From positions 39,229 to 103,228 of the forward strand of contig JAREIK010017076.1 in NCBI GenBank assembly GCA_029783825.1: 64,000 nt of DNA, read 5' to 3'. Shown here in pieces: positions 21,873-35,500 of this stretch. The first letter of the stretch is position 1. Each line of letters begins with the position of its first letter. This stretch comes from Sapria himalayana. Its lineage: Eukaryota > Streptophyta > Magnoliopsida > Malpighiales > Rafflesiaceae. The notes beneath the pieces were generated by a model. It searched no databases and was not told the DNA's origin. It saw nothing but the letters and a program-made list of their open reading frames with translations. A program made the position numbers and the translations under genes.

Positions 21873-24800
21873 TTAATTATCTTCATCACTATCATCCTCC
21901 AATGGATCTTCTGACATTTTGTCTATTCTGATGGAAGTTCCAACTCATCTTTAGATAGAAATCGATCATCTTCAATTTCTATTATGCCATAATTTGAGTC
22001 ACATAAATATTCTAGATCTTCGTCTACATGCACAGGCTCAATATTATTTATGTCATCCTTTTTGAATTTTAGTGCAATAGCTAACTTTGCACTTTTTTCT
22101 TGAGATATTAGCTCTTCAAAATTTGATTGAGCTTTTATTTTTCAAATTGCCCACCAATCACTCTTATCACGAGATAAACTTGGATATGCATAATAATATA
22201 CTTGAGTGACTTTAACTACTATATTAAATGGCTCATATCGATTATATCTATGTTTATGGTTAACATCCACTAGCTTATAATCTGAATGAATTATTGTACC
22301 CACATTTCATGTGGGATCAAACTATTCACACTTTAATAATACAATTCTATTATTTTCGAGTCCAGGATACTCCAACTCAATAACTTCTATTAGTTGACCA
22401 TAATAACATTATCATCTACGTTATAACCTGAGCCTTTAAAGCATACACCACTTTTCATTGTTATTTTAGAAGAACCATTCCCGATTGTGTGAAATTTATA
22501 TCCATTGACAATATACCTAGGATTGGTTGTCACATATCTATATGGGCCTTTACTTAGATTCTAAATAAAAATATCTGAATACCTATTTGAAGGGTCATTT
22601 TCTTGCAACCATTTTGTGTATACATACTCAAAATATGGTGCAACCTCCTCACAATTAAGTAAAACATAGCTCTGGGTTGCTTTGTATTCTTTATCTATCA
22701 TACATCTTTGCTTTGTTTTTCCAAATGCTCTTCCAAGGTGCTTGAAGATAGATAGTTTGTCCTCGGAATCATCTTCTGCCATCACATGACCTTCATCATT
22801 ACGAGGCATATTTCTATTCTTTGTATCGACACGATCCTCAAAATAATAAGAACAAAATAATGGTGCTTCTTCTACTAAATTTACATTGCAAATTGAACCT
22901 TCAACTTTTGCATTCTTTCCAACATTCAATTTCAACTTATGATGATACCTACAACCATAATGTTAGGTTTCAATTATATTAAATTATAATATTACTTTAT
23001 ATATGAAATAATAAAACCCAACTAATTATATGTATTTACCTCTCAATTGGATACATCCACCTATATTGCACTGGCCCTACTATTTTTGCTTCATATGCCA
23101 AATGGACCGACACATACTCTATTGAGTCAAAAGAGCTCGGTGAAAATATCCATTCAAGCTTACAAAGTAATTCATGGATACAATTGGTATTAATCTTTAC
23201 ATAAATACATGATAGTCATGACTTTTCATTCCATATAACATAAGATCCTTCATATCCATGCATCTACACATATTTTCCACATATCCATCAGAAAAATTCA
23301 AATATTTAACTCATTCACACAATATCTGTCTTGCCTTCTAATCAAGTATCTAACATGCTTTAGAAAATTTTCTTGTTGCCTCGTTTAGTTTCAATTCAGG
23401 ATGCTGACAGTAATCATTCAACTCTTGTCTTGACTTTAAATTGTCTTTTGTTTTTCCATCTACATTAAGGATGGTGTTGAAAATAATTTCAAACATATTT
23501 TTTTAAATATGCATTACATCCAAGTTATGACGAATTAAGTTTGACTTCAAATAGGGCAAGTCCCAAAAAATACTACGTTTCCTCTCGCCAAATATTTTGC
23601 ATATTGGTCTATCATAATATCATCTCCTGAATGAGTTGTTGGTGCAACTGTCATTACAGTTTTAATTTTTTGAAATATAGTTTTATTTACTTGGAATGAA
23701 TGATTCGTAGGTAGAAAATTATAATGGTTATCAAACCATGACTATTTACTACTAAATTTGAGGGTAAATGCATCGAACTTTTTCATGCAATATAAGCATG
23801 TGAATCATTCTATAGTACTCCAGCAAGACAACATTTAATATGTAGAAATATCACTTACCATCAACATAAGGGCCGCCTGCATAAAGAAATTTTGCTTCTC
23901 TGAAAAAACATATGTATTCATGCCAACATCCCACAAATGATTTAACTCTGCTATAAGAGGCTGTAAGAAAACATCTAGCATTTCTTTCGATTTTTTTGGC
24001 CCTGGAACCAAAATTAACAAAAATATATATTGCTCCTTCATACACAACCACAGAGAAAAATTATAAGGTGTCACTATAACTAGCCATATTGAATACTATT
24101 ATCCAGATTGCCCAAATTGCTGAAATCAATCAGTGCTGAAACCAAATCACACATTTCAACTTTCAGCTACAAAATCTTGATGTAAATGATAGAAATACTT
24201 CCGAGAAAGTGAATCTGATGGATGACACATTACCCCTTCTTCAACCTCATACTCAGAATGCCACTTCATATCATTTACTATAGCATTTGATGCATATAGT
24301 CTCTACAATCAAAGAATTAAATGAAAATAATATGTTTCTTAAATGTAAATTTTAATTTTTTTCACATATATGCAACACGAGGTGCCTTCTTAAACCGAGG
24401 ATGATCATAAAACTAATAGCTAATTAAATCAATATCCCACCCCAATATAACATACATCCATTAAAACAACAATCAATTTTTTCTACTGGTAGACTCATTC
24501 CTCGTAGTAACTTCTTAGTATTGTAAAAGTTGTTAGTGACCAAATTATTATCTGGAATAATCTCTTTCAATAGTTCTGTCAGCTGATCAAATAATTTTTC
24601 AAATATATGATTTTCCAACTTAATGCTCATAATTTGAGTCACAAGTAACAATTGGGAATGTGTTTTACAACCAGGCCACAACTCATTATCTGTAGATTTA
24701 AACATTTCATAAAATTTTTGATCTTCATGATTAGGTGGTTCATCCATATAATCCATATTGAAGGCAGCACCAGCACCTTCCATGACCATTCTATGGTATG

Positions 24801-25126
24801 TATTTGATGCTTCTTCACCACAAGCAAATGATTTAGTACCCTCATTTCGATCAATGTTCAAACCATTGTACTTTCTACATGATAAATCAAAACAAAATAA
24901 TTTTGTACAAAGCCATATTTAGCCAAATGGTATCTTATAGTGTTTAGATAATGAAAAGTGATATTCTAACAATTTTTATGATTACATGGACACTTAATTT
25001 ATTCTCTATCCATCCATCTCGATTGACTACGTGCAAATTAATGAAAGTTTCAAGCCCACTCAAAAAATCTTCATTCAAAATTCCATTCATAAACCTTTTA
25101 TACATCCACTGACAATCTAAACTCAT
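21873..25126 (-). pseudogene. CACTA TNP2-type transposase gene, copy C
   Basis: The minus-strand start MSLDCQWMYKRFMNG (25126) is the Transpos_assoc domain (PF13963), frameshifted at about 25030. ACGEEASNTYHRM and LLRGMSLPVEKIDCCFNGCM follow (24861-24424), then the TNP2 core PF02992 (24074-23835: PYNFSLWLCMKEQYIF, AELNHLWDVGMNTY), DUF4218 to about 22561 and DUF4216 (22500-22130). The gene ends in an acidic tail with a TAA at 21873-21875. One intron (about 23040-22945) is kept. Compared with copies A and D, a ~34-codon exon in the 3' part is deleted, so the frame 22935-22561 reads through into the next exon. Many other stops make it non-functional. Confidence 0.85.
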
Positions 25127-25409
25127 TTTATCTTGTTTTATTTACAAATAATAATGCTCAATCATTATTTTGAATTAAACATTCAATTACTTCAAAATAT
25201 ACTAATAATTAAATCAAATTACATATAGATGAATATTTAAAAATTAAATATCATGAATATCGAGGTAATGCGTTGCAAGAATCTACATGAATAGATAAAG
25301 TAATTTTTAGGATGGGAAAGATTAATAGATATCATGCTATTACTAGATAAAGAGGGCAAAATTTTAAATGGACAAGTAGGAAAGCAAAAAAGAAAGAAAT
25401 TTAAACATT

Positions 25410-25850
25410 GAAGGGGGAGAGGGAGAGAGAGTGAGAGAGAAAGAGAGAGTTAGAGAGAGTGAGAGAGAAAGAGAGAGTTAGAGAGAGTGAGAGAGAAAGA
25501 GAGAGTTAGAAAGAGTGAGAGAGAAAGAGAGAGTTAGAGAGTGAGAGAGAAAGAGAGAGTTAGAGAGTGAGAGAGAAAGAGAGTGAGTGAAAGAGAAAGG
25601 GGGAGAGTGAGATAAAAAGGGGGGGAGAGAGAGAGAGGTAGAGAAATGGAGAGAGGGAGAGAAAAAGAAATAGAGGGAGAGAGAGAGCGAGAGGGAGGGA
25701 AGAGAGAGAGAGGGCAAGCAAGAAAGAAGAAGAGTGAGCAAGAAAATAGCAAGAGAGAGAGAGTGTGTGTGTGTGTGTGTGACACAGAAATAAAAAGAGA
25801 AAGAGAGTGACAAATAAAGAATGAGATAAGGAGAGAGAGACACACAAAGA
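25410..25850 (-). repeat. GA/CT-rich leader tract, copy C
   Basis: Pure AG on the plus strand (CT on the minus) with several ~30-35 bp tandem units of GAGAGTTAGAGAGAGTGAGA between 25430 and 25580 and a (GT)n run near 25765. It lies between the promoter and the transposase start, as in copies B and D. The minus-strand Ser/Leu-rich open frames are low-complexity artefacts. Confidence 0.85.
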
Positions 25851-26125
25851 ATGCAATGTTAGAATGAGGAATTACATAAAAGAATAAAACATTTTCTTGT
25901 ATACAAAGCTATCAAATATTACATCTTTTGTTAAATATAAGTTCATATATGAGCATGAGGGCCAGGGGGTGAGATTAGGTAAGAGTATGACCCTCATTTC
26001 AATAGCATGCTATAACTTACCAACGGACACTCTCATTCTATGTGCTTAGATATTAATGATATTATATCTTTTAGCATTTAATTTCAAGTTAGTACAACAA
26101 ATTAGTATTATCCCAATTATAATTA
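25851..26125 (-). promoter_or_regulatory. Conserved CACTA promoter region, copy C
   Basis: On the minus strand this matches the region before the leader in copies B and D, including a GATATTATATC word and TAAGTTCATATATGAGC on the plus strand. The TATA-like position is TTTATGTAAT (minus strand, 25871-25880). It is probably the transposase promoter of this copy; no experimental support can be seen here. Confidence 0.65.
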
Positions 26126-26217
26126 TATTTTATTATACATATAGTATATATAGTTATAAATAGTTATATATAGTTAAACATATAGTTATATATAGACACA
26201 CACACACACACGCACAA

Positions 26218-26282
<65 letters not shown>

Positions 26283-28825
26283 TACAAGTAGTTATATGTA
26301 GTTATACATAAATGTATACAAAGTTATTAACAAATATATAGATTTACATATATGTATACATATATGTATACATAGTTAAAATATAGTTATATATATTTAT
26401 ATAAAGTTTTATATAGTTATACAAATATGTATATATAGTTATACACATATTGTTAAACATAATATTGTTTGTTGTTATACAAGTAATTATAAATATAGTT
26501 ACATGTGGTTATACATGTAGTCAAACATAGTAAAACTTATATTTATACATGTAGGTATATATATTTTTGTATATAATTATATGTATTTATAGATATAGTT
26601 ATGCATATGTATAGATATAGTAAAATACATTTTTATATAATAATATATAAAAATGTATATTAAATATATGTTGAAAATTATATATTTAAATATAATTATG
26701 TATAAAGTTTTTATAGATATACATATAGTAAGAAATAATTATTTATTGTTGTATATTATTATAAATATAGTAACTAAAGTTATAAATAGTTATATATAGT
26801 CAAACATATATATATATATATATATGCATACAAGTAGTTATATGTAGTTATACATAAATGTATACAAAGTTATAAACAAATATATTGATTTAGATATATG
26901 TATACATAGTTACAAATATTGTTATATTTAATTATAGAGTTTTATATAGTTATACAAATATATATATAGTTATACACATATAGTTAAACATAATGTTGAA
27001 TGTTGTTATACATGTAATTATAAATATAGTTACATGTGGTTATACATATAGTTACACATATAGTTAAACTTATATTTATACATGTAGGTATATATATTTT
27101 TACATATATTTATATATATTTATACATATAGTAATGTATATGTATAGATATATTAAAATACATTTGAATATATTAATATATAAAAATGTATATTAAATAT
27201 ATGTTGCAAATTATTTATTTAAATATCATTACGTATAAAGGTTTTATAGTTATGCATATAGTAAGGATATAATTATTTATAGTTATATATTATTATACAT
27301 ATAGTATATTTAGTTATAAAAAGTTATATATAGTTAAACATATAATTATGTGTGTGTGTGTGTGTATTCATACAAGTAGTTATAAGTATTTATACATAAA
27401 AGTATACAAAGTTATAAACAAATATATAGATTTACATATATGTATACATAGTTACAATTATAGTTATACAAATATTTATATATAGTTATACACATATAGC
27501 TAAACATAATGTTGTAGGTTATTATACATATAATTATAAATATAGTTACATGTGGTTATACATATAGTTACACATATAGTTAAACTTATATTTATACATG
27601 TAGGTATATATATTTTTTCATATAATTATATATATTTATACATTTAGTAATGTATAGGTATAGATATATTAAAATACATTTGTATATATTAATATATAAA
27701 ATGTATATTAAATATAAGTTGCAAATTATTTATTTAAATATCATTACGTATAAAGGTTTTATAGTTATGCATATAGTAAGATATAATTATTTATATTTAT
27801 ATATTATTATTCATATAGTATATTTAGTTATAAAAAGTTATATATAGTTAAACATATAATTATGTGTGTGCGTTTGTGTATTCATACAAGTAGTTATAAG
27901 TATTTATACATAAAAGTATACAATGTAAAAAGCAAATATATAGATTTACATATATGTATACATAGTTACAATTAAAGTTATTTTTAATTATAGAGTGTTT
28001 TATATAGTTATACAAATATTTATATATAGTTATACAAATATAGCTAAACATAATGTTGTAGGTTGTTATACATATAATTATAAATATAGTTACATGTGGT
28101 TATATATATAGTTACACATATAGTTAAACTTATATTTATACACCTCGATAAATATATTTTTTCATATAATTTTATATATTTATACATATAGTTATGTTTT
28201 TGTATATATATAGTAAAATACTTTTGTATATATTAATATATAAAAATGTATATTAAATATATATTCTTTATTATATATTTAAATATAGTTACTTATATAG
28301 TTTTTATAGTTATACATATAGTAAGATACAATTATTTATAGTTATATATTATTATACAAATAGTATATTTTGTTAGAAATATAGTTATATTTAAATTATA
28401 CATATAGCTATAAATTATAATATAGTTAAAAATAGTTATATATAGTTATAAATATAGTTATAAAATTAGTTTACATAGTTACAAATATAATTAAATATAG
28501 TTATAAAGAAATTTATATAGTTTTACAATATTTATAAATAATTATACATATATAGTTAAACATATAGTTATATATAAATGTTGTATGTTTTAATTATAAT
28601 TATCGTTACATGTGTGATTGCACACAAAGTTATCCATATAGTTATAAATGTAGTTATACATGTTGTAGATGTAGTTATATATAGTTTTTCATTTAATTAT
28701 ATATATTTAGACATATGGCTATATATAGGTATTGATGTAGATAAATACATTTATATATAGTAATATTTTGATATACATATTGTTAAATGCATTTTTATAT
28801 AGTTTTTTGATATATTCATGTCAAG
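26126..28825 (-). repeat. ~540-bp AT higher-order repeat, 5' side of copy C
   Basis: Short TATAGTTATACATATAG-like words are organised into a higher-order unit. The landmark CATACAAGTAGTTATA recurs at about 26281, 26826, 27368 and 27882, giving periods of roughly 545, 542 and 515 bp, with further degenerate DNA to 28825. Each landmark is preceded by a variable TA or TG run: (TA)n at 26221-26279, TG runs at about 27348-27365 and 27860-27877. Copies B and D have about one and two units of the same repeat. Confidence 0.9.
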
Positions 28826-29414
28826 AGAGAGAGGCAAATGGTCCTAGTTAGATACTTAGAGTTGTCTGTGGACAACATGACAATTTTAGAAGTATTATAA
28901 TTCTGTAAATGTTTTATTTTTGATTATCAAAAAATGAATAAACAATAAATATATATAAAACATAAATACTCATCTTTTTTTTTACTTAATAACTTATTTT
29001 CAACAAGTTATTATGTGTGTAGCATAGCACACATTTAAAACAAACACCTTGCAATTTCAAGTATCAAATTAATTAAACAATAAATATATAAATAATTTCA
29101 AAAAATAGATGTAGAGCTTACCAACTAAAAAAAAAAAATCTTGGCGACAAAATTTATAAACTTCTTATTGCAAGGCACACATGAAAAGATTATTAGTCTT
29201 TAAGCCACTCTCCTTAAAATTATAACTACTCTTTATGTTAAAAAATATATAAATATATATATTTTATGGTTATAAATTTTTAAGAATACATATTAATTTT
29301 TATAAAGATAATATGAAATAATTTTAAAGGCATAAAATTGTATATTTTTTGATATCATATATAATTTTTAAAATTCTAAAAATTACTTAAAGTGAGAAGA
29401 TAATCAATATATCT
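28826..29414. other. AT-rich spacer without recognisable gene
   Basis: The interval lies between the truncated 5' edge of copy C and the next CTAT array. It begins near TCAAGAGAGAGAGGCAAATGG, where the AT repeat stops. I see no terminal inverted repeat, gene or RNA. Confidence 0.6.
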
Positions 29415-30061
29415 ATTTTTATATCTATCTATCTGTCTTTCTATCAATTAATTAATCAATCAATCATTCTATCTATCTATTTGTCTATCAGCCTATCTAT
29501 TTATATATCTATCAATTATCTATTTCTATATATCTATCTCTAGATATATTTTTATATATCTATATATCTATATGTAGATGCATTTTTATATATCTATATA
29601 TCAATTATCTCTCTATCTATTCATGTATTTGTCTATCTATCAATCTATTTATCTAAATATTTTTTTATCTATACATTTTTTATTTGTCTATTTGCCAATC
29701 TCTTATCTATCTATCTGTCTATCTTTCTGCCTATCTATCTATTTATCTACTTGTCTATCTATTTGTCTATCTATCTATCTGTCTATCTGTCATCCATCTA
29801 TAAATCTATTTGACTATTTCTCTATATATCTATCTATTTGTCTATCTATCTTTCTATTCATCTATTTCTCTATCTACCTTTTTGTCTATCTTTCTATCTA
29901 TCTATCTATTTAACTATCTATCTTTATCACTATCTTTCTCTCTCTCTATCTATCTTTCTATTTATCTATCTATCTTTTTATTTGTCAATCTATCTAATAT
30001 GTCTATCAATCTATATGTCTATTTGTTATTCTATCTAATTATCTATCTATTTCTCTATCTT

Positions 30062-30096
<35 letters not shown>

Positions 30097-30398
30097 TTTT
30101 ATCTCTATAATTGTCTATTTATCTATAAATATTTTTTTCAATTTGTCTTTTTGTTTATCTTCTATCTGTTTATCTATCTATCTGTCTATTAGTCAAACTA
30201 TCTATATATTTATCTATATTTATAAAAGTATATATATCCATCTATCTATCTATCGATTTGTCTGTGTGTCTATCTATCTCTCTATCTATTTTTCTATCTA
30301 TATGTGTATCTTTCTATATATCTATATATCTTCCTCTATGTCTATTTTTTCTATATATTTATATGTATATCTTTTTATTTGCCTATCTATCTATTGAT
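29415..30398 (+). repeat. Degenerate CTAT tetranucleotide array, block 2
   Basis: About 1 kb of CTAT-type words on the plus strand, including the TTTGTCTATC variant. It is the same family as block 1 but in opposite orientation, and the same orientation as blocks 3 and 4. Open frames up to 195 codons are repeat artefacts. Confidence 0.95.
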
Positions 30399-32515
30399 TT
30401 GACTTGTTATAAAAATATATATACATGTGCTTATTAAAAGAATACATCAAGTATTTTTTATGGTTTCAAAGAGTTATTTAAAAGATTACTAATGATATAT
30501 TTTTGTCATAAAAATATTTAAAATTATTTTTAGCCCTATAAACACTCAATTTTATAAGAATTAAAACATTTATTAATATTTTTAATATTAGTTTTTTATA
30601 TTTCGCTCTTATTAAAATAATAAATATATTTTTTATGAACTTATTCTCACTTTAATTTATTTTAGGAATTTATAAATTATAAATTATATCAAATATTATT
30701 AATTTTTATGTCTATAAATGTATTTTATATTATATTCATAAATACATATTGAATTCATAAAAATTTATACCATATATATATATATATGAAATACTTTTTT
30801 ATAATTTCATATTATTTTTTTATTTGTTAAATAATATTATACATTTATCCATATATTATAAAAAATATGAGATATTATAAATTTTGTATGGTTATACATG
30901 TATACAATTTTTTTTGGTTTTATGAAATAATATGTTTTTTTAATAAATGAACTAATATGAATATTTGATTACCAATTAATAGTTTTAATGGTTATTAGTA
31001 ATATTAATTTTTTTTATCTATTGTTATAACATTAAATAAATTTATTTATTTCTGAAATTTATTTTATTAATTTATAAATAATATTACAAAAAATAACCAT
31101 AAATATTTATAAACAATTAACCATAACTTTATTTATTTATATAATATAATAATTAATTGTTAAATATAGAATTTGGTGTTCTACCTTAAAAGTTTTTTGG
31201 AGGAGGAATTAGGATCACTTATTGATGAGCATGAGGTTTGTGATATTGCTTATGTTTTGCTAGATGTCATGTTCTCTACTTTATCAATTGATACATTATT
31301 CTATTGATAGCTTTTGTAGGAGGAATTTACATGCCTTACACATTGTGGCATACCTGGCATACACAAGCACACTTCGAGAGTGAACCACATGAATTTAAAT
31401 TTATTTTGAAAAAAGAAAAAAGACTAGTGATGAAGATGGTGTCACTCCGAAAACATTGTTGGTGGTGGTAATAATAATCTAATACCTCTAATTTCTTAGT
31501 ACTATCTGAACCACATATATGATCTACCCACACACACACACACACACACAACATCCATTGGAATACACACACACACACATAACCTGTTGCTTATTTGGTT
31601 GCATTTATGTGCGTGACAGCCTGTATCAAATGTCTAAGCTATATAAATTTATGGGAAAGAAAATTACCAATTCCAAGCACACCATTCTAGAGATCTTCAT
31701 TCAAGACCATTAATTTATGTGTATGACAGTCATTCATGAGATTCCCTCTTACCAAAGCTATATTGATATAATGAGCAAATTGTCTCTGGCTGTTCTACCT
31801 TCCAAAGCTACTAATGTTGTATTTACTCAGTTAAGAAGTAAGCACTCAATTGAAGCTGGGCTACAATGAAATATTGATCTTTTTTTTTGTTTTTCACTTT
31901 CTTAAGTTTTTAGGGTTTTTCTTTGGTGCAGCGATGAACTAAAATCAGGTCGTCTGAGGTATAATGATATTATTCACATCAAAGATCTTTTTGTTAGACT
32001 ATAATACACAGTGCTACCGATTGATTATGCATGACAAGTAGGTCTCACTACATTTGTCCTTTGTTTTGTTTGTAGGGATGACAATAGAAAGCTATGGCGA
32101 AGGTTTGAGATTTAGAAAATGTCGGGTTCCTCTATTTTGGAAGTTACCACAAGGATGAGAATGACATGCTTCTGGCCAAGGTGTCTCTTCTCATGCAAAC
32201 TTTGGGAATTCCCTTTCTTTCTGAGGTTGCTACTCATAGTCCCGCGAACTTGATTTTTCCTCTTTGTCTTGCATCGGGATCTAGAAATTTTATGAGAACA
32301 ATTTTTGCCCTACTTACTTAGTCAATATTTACCCAAAAAAAATTAATATTGACAAATTGCATTTACAGAGGAATGTCGTAGTGGTGTTCACACTTGAGAT
32401 AATCCCATCCAAAAGAAACAACAAAAAAATAATTGATCAAAACACCACTGCCTCCTTATTTGTAGTTGAAGGTAAAAAAATGCAATACTTGCTTCACACA
32501 TTATTTTGATTATTC
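30399..32515. other. Unclassified interval between CTAT blocks
   Basis: 30400-31150 is extremely AT-rich with nothing recognisable. 31160-32480 has more balanced composition: two (CA)n runs at about 31530-31580, and a plus-strand segment near 32098-32300 that reads like broken coding sequence (LYFGSYHKDENDMLLAKVSL). I cannot assign a family, and several stops interrupt it. It may be an old transposon or gene remnant inserted in the CTAT array, since CTAT blocks lie on both sides. Confidence 0.5.
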
Positions 32516-35500
32516 TCTCTATCTGTCATTCTGTCTATTAATTTTTGTTATTTATATGTCTATCTCTTTTCTATCTATCTGTCTATCTATCTATTGGATT
32601 ATCTATTTGTCTATCTATTAGTCTATATATCTATCAATCAATATATCTATCAATCAATATATCTATCTTTATATTTATTTATCTATCTATCTATGTATAT
32701 ATCATCAATTAATCAATCATCTATCTATCTATCTATCTAAGTATTTGTCTATATCTATTTATCTATATATCTGTATAAATATCTTTTATATATTTGTCGG
32801 TCTATTTGTCTACCTATCTATATATTTATCTATCTATCTGTCTGTCTATCTGTCTATGTAAATATTTATATATATCTATCTGTCTATCTATTTGTCCATT
32901 GATCTATCTATCTCTCTATTTGTCTACGTGTCTATCTAACTATCAATCTATTAATATACCTATCTTTTATATATCTATTTATCTACAATTCTATCTATTA
33001 TATATTTATATATCTATTATTATATCTGTCTTTATATCAATCTATGAATCAATCAATATATCTATTTATGAATCTCTCAATAAACTATCTATCAATCTAT
33101 CTAACAATCTATCTATAAATATGTCTATCAAAATTATCCATCAATATGTCTATCTATATCTATATGTTTGTCTATATATATATATCAATCATTTTGACTA
33201 TCTATCTATCTGCCTATTATTTTTCTATATCTATCTATAAATATGTCTATCTATCTATCTGTCTATCACTCTATTTATATATACTAAATCAAAGTGTCTA
33301 TCTGTCTATCTTTCTATCTAGTTATCAATCTATAAGTATATTGTCTGTCTCTCAGTCTATGTATCTAACACTTTATCTATTTGTCTGTATATCTATCTAT
33401 CTATATATCTATGTGTCTATCTATCATCTATATATCTATCTATCTATAAATCTATCTATCTATATGTTTATTTATTTGTATGTCTATCTGTTTATCTAAT
33501 TATTTGTGTAAATGTAATTAATCTATTTATGTATCTTTCTGTCTATTTGTCAATATAATAGTCTATCTATCTATATGTCTGTCGTTTGTCTATCTATATG
33601 TTAATATATATCTATCTATCTAGTTATCCATCTATCTATTTGTCTATCAATTTTTTTTAATCAATATATCTATCTAATTATTTGTATATCTATCTGTATA
33701 TATATATTTTCTATAAATTTTTGTATCTTTTGTCTCTCTTACACTATCTATCAATTTATTTAACTATCTATATATATATATATCTATCTATTAATATATC
33801 TGTCTATCTATATGTATAATTCTATCTGATCTATCTATCTATCTATATATTTTCTATCTATATATCTATCTATTTATTAGGTCTATATATCTATCGATCT
33901 ATCTATCTATTTGTTTGTTTGTATAAATATCTGTCAATATGTCTATATAACGTCTTTCTATCTCTCTATCTTTCATTCAATCAATTTGTTTGTTTTTCTA
34001 TCTACCTGTCTATGTATCTATCTCTCAATCTGTATGTCTATATTTCTATCTATCTATATCTATATTTATATTTCTATATGGTTGTCTATCTATCTATCTA
34101 TCTTTAAATTTATCTCATCAATATGTCTGTCAATTTGTATGCGTATATGTCTGTATATATGTCTACCTATCTGCCTAAATTTTTGTCTATCTATATGGCT
34201 ATCTATCGGTCTATCTGACTATCTGTCTATCTATTTGACTATCTATCTATTTGTATATGTTATCTATCTATCTATCTTTTTATATGTCCATGTATCTATC
34301 TATCTTTTAATATGTTCGTGTATCTATCTATCTATATTGTGTATCAATTTTTCTATCAATCAATCTATTAATATATCTATCAATTTATATATCAATCTAT
34401 TAATCAATCAAATTATCAATCTGTCTATCTATCTATCAATATATATATATATATATCTATCTAATTTTATATCTTTTATCTATCTATTTATTTTTTGATC
34501 TATTTATATATCTATCTATCTGTCTATTTTTCTATTTGTCTATCGATCTAGCTATCTATCTGTCTATATATCTATCTATGTATCTATATATCTATATATC
34601 TAATATATGTCCATATATATATATCTATCAATCAATATTTAATAATCTATTTATCTATCAATCTATCTATATTATCTTTCTATCAATCAATCTATCTATC
34701 TATCTATTTGTCTATAAATCTATCTGTCTATCTATCTTTCAATCAATTTATCTATCTATCTATCAATCTATATATCGATATGTCTATCTATCAATCTAAT
34801 AATATGTCTTATCAATTTTTCTATGTATCTATCTTTCTTTCTTTCTATCATCTACTTATTTATCTCTCTATCTATTTATTTTCGAATCAATCTATCAATA
34901 TGTCTATCAATCTATCTATAGAACTATCTATCAATCTATTTATCAAATTGTCTATCAATTTGTCTATAAATCTTTCTATCTAATCTTTATCAATCTTTCT
35001 ATGTATCAGTCTATCAATCTAGCTATTTATATATCAATCATCAATCTATCTGTTTATCTGTATGTCTATATGTCCTGTCTTTCTATATGCTTATCTATTT
35101 GTCTATCTATTTGTCTATAAATATACCTATCTGTTAGTCTATCTATTATTTAACTATATATATATATATATATATCTACCTACCTATTTTCTATCTATCT
35201 ATATATCTATCTATTTGTATATCTATATATCTATCTTTTTATTTTATATCTTTCTATATATCTTTTTGTCAATTTTCTATAGTCTATTTGTCTATCTATT
35301 TGTCTATCTATCTTTATCTATATATCTATCTATATGTCTAGTAATCTATTTGTCTATATGTATGTCTATCTGTATGTCTATATATCTATCTATTTGTTTT
35401 GTCTATTTATCTATCTATCTATATGTCTATATCAAAATCTATCTATCTATTTATCTATCTATCTGTCTGTCTGTCTGCCTGTCTATCTGTCTATCTATCA

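Larger units (their letters stand above)
16549..28825 (-). mobile_element. CACTA element copy C, near full length, inverted
   Basis: On the minus strand the copy reads: AT higher-order repeat (28825 down to 26100), promoter (about 26125-25855), CT leader (25850-25410), TNP2 gene (25126-21873), second gene (21786-19867), 3' tail with exon-like islands and two 23-bp arrays (19860-17070), a unique segment and short subterminal GCTAGGGA-like repeats (to 16549). No CACTACAAGAAAA-type terminus is visible at either edge, so both ends look truncated. Stops and frameshifts are present in both genes. The left end abuts copy B in inverted orientation. Confidence 0.85.

Noticed and set aside
22561..22935. 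Exact loss of an exon plus both introns in copy C as a sign of a spliced RNA copy
   Set aside because: The best donor in copies A and D (GTATGT at 51430 in D) lies upstream of the junction and is still present in copy C, and another intron is kept, so a plain deletion explains it.
25478..25856. Ser/Leu-rich frames on the minus strand (also 15628-15892 and 48202-48550)
   Set aside because: They are the CT-rich leader tract read in three frames, low-complexity and directly upstream of the transposase start.
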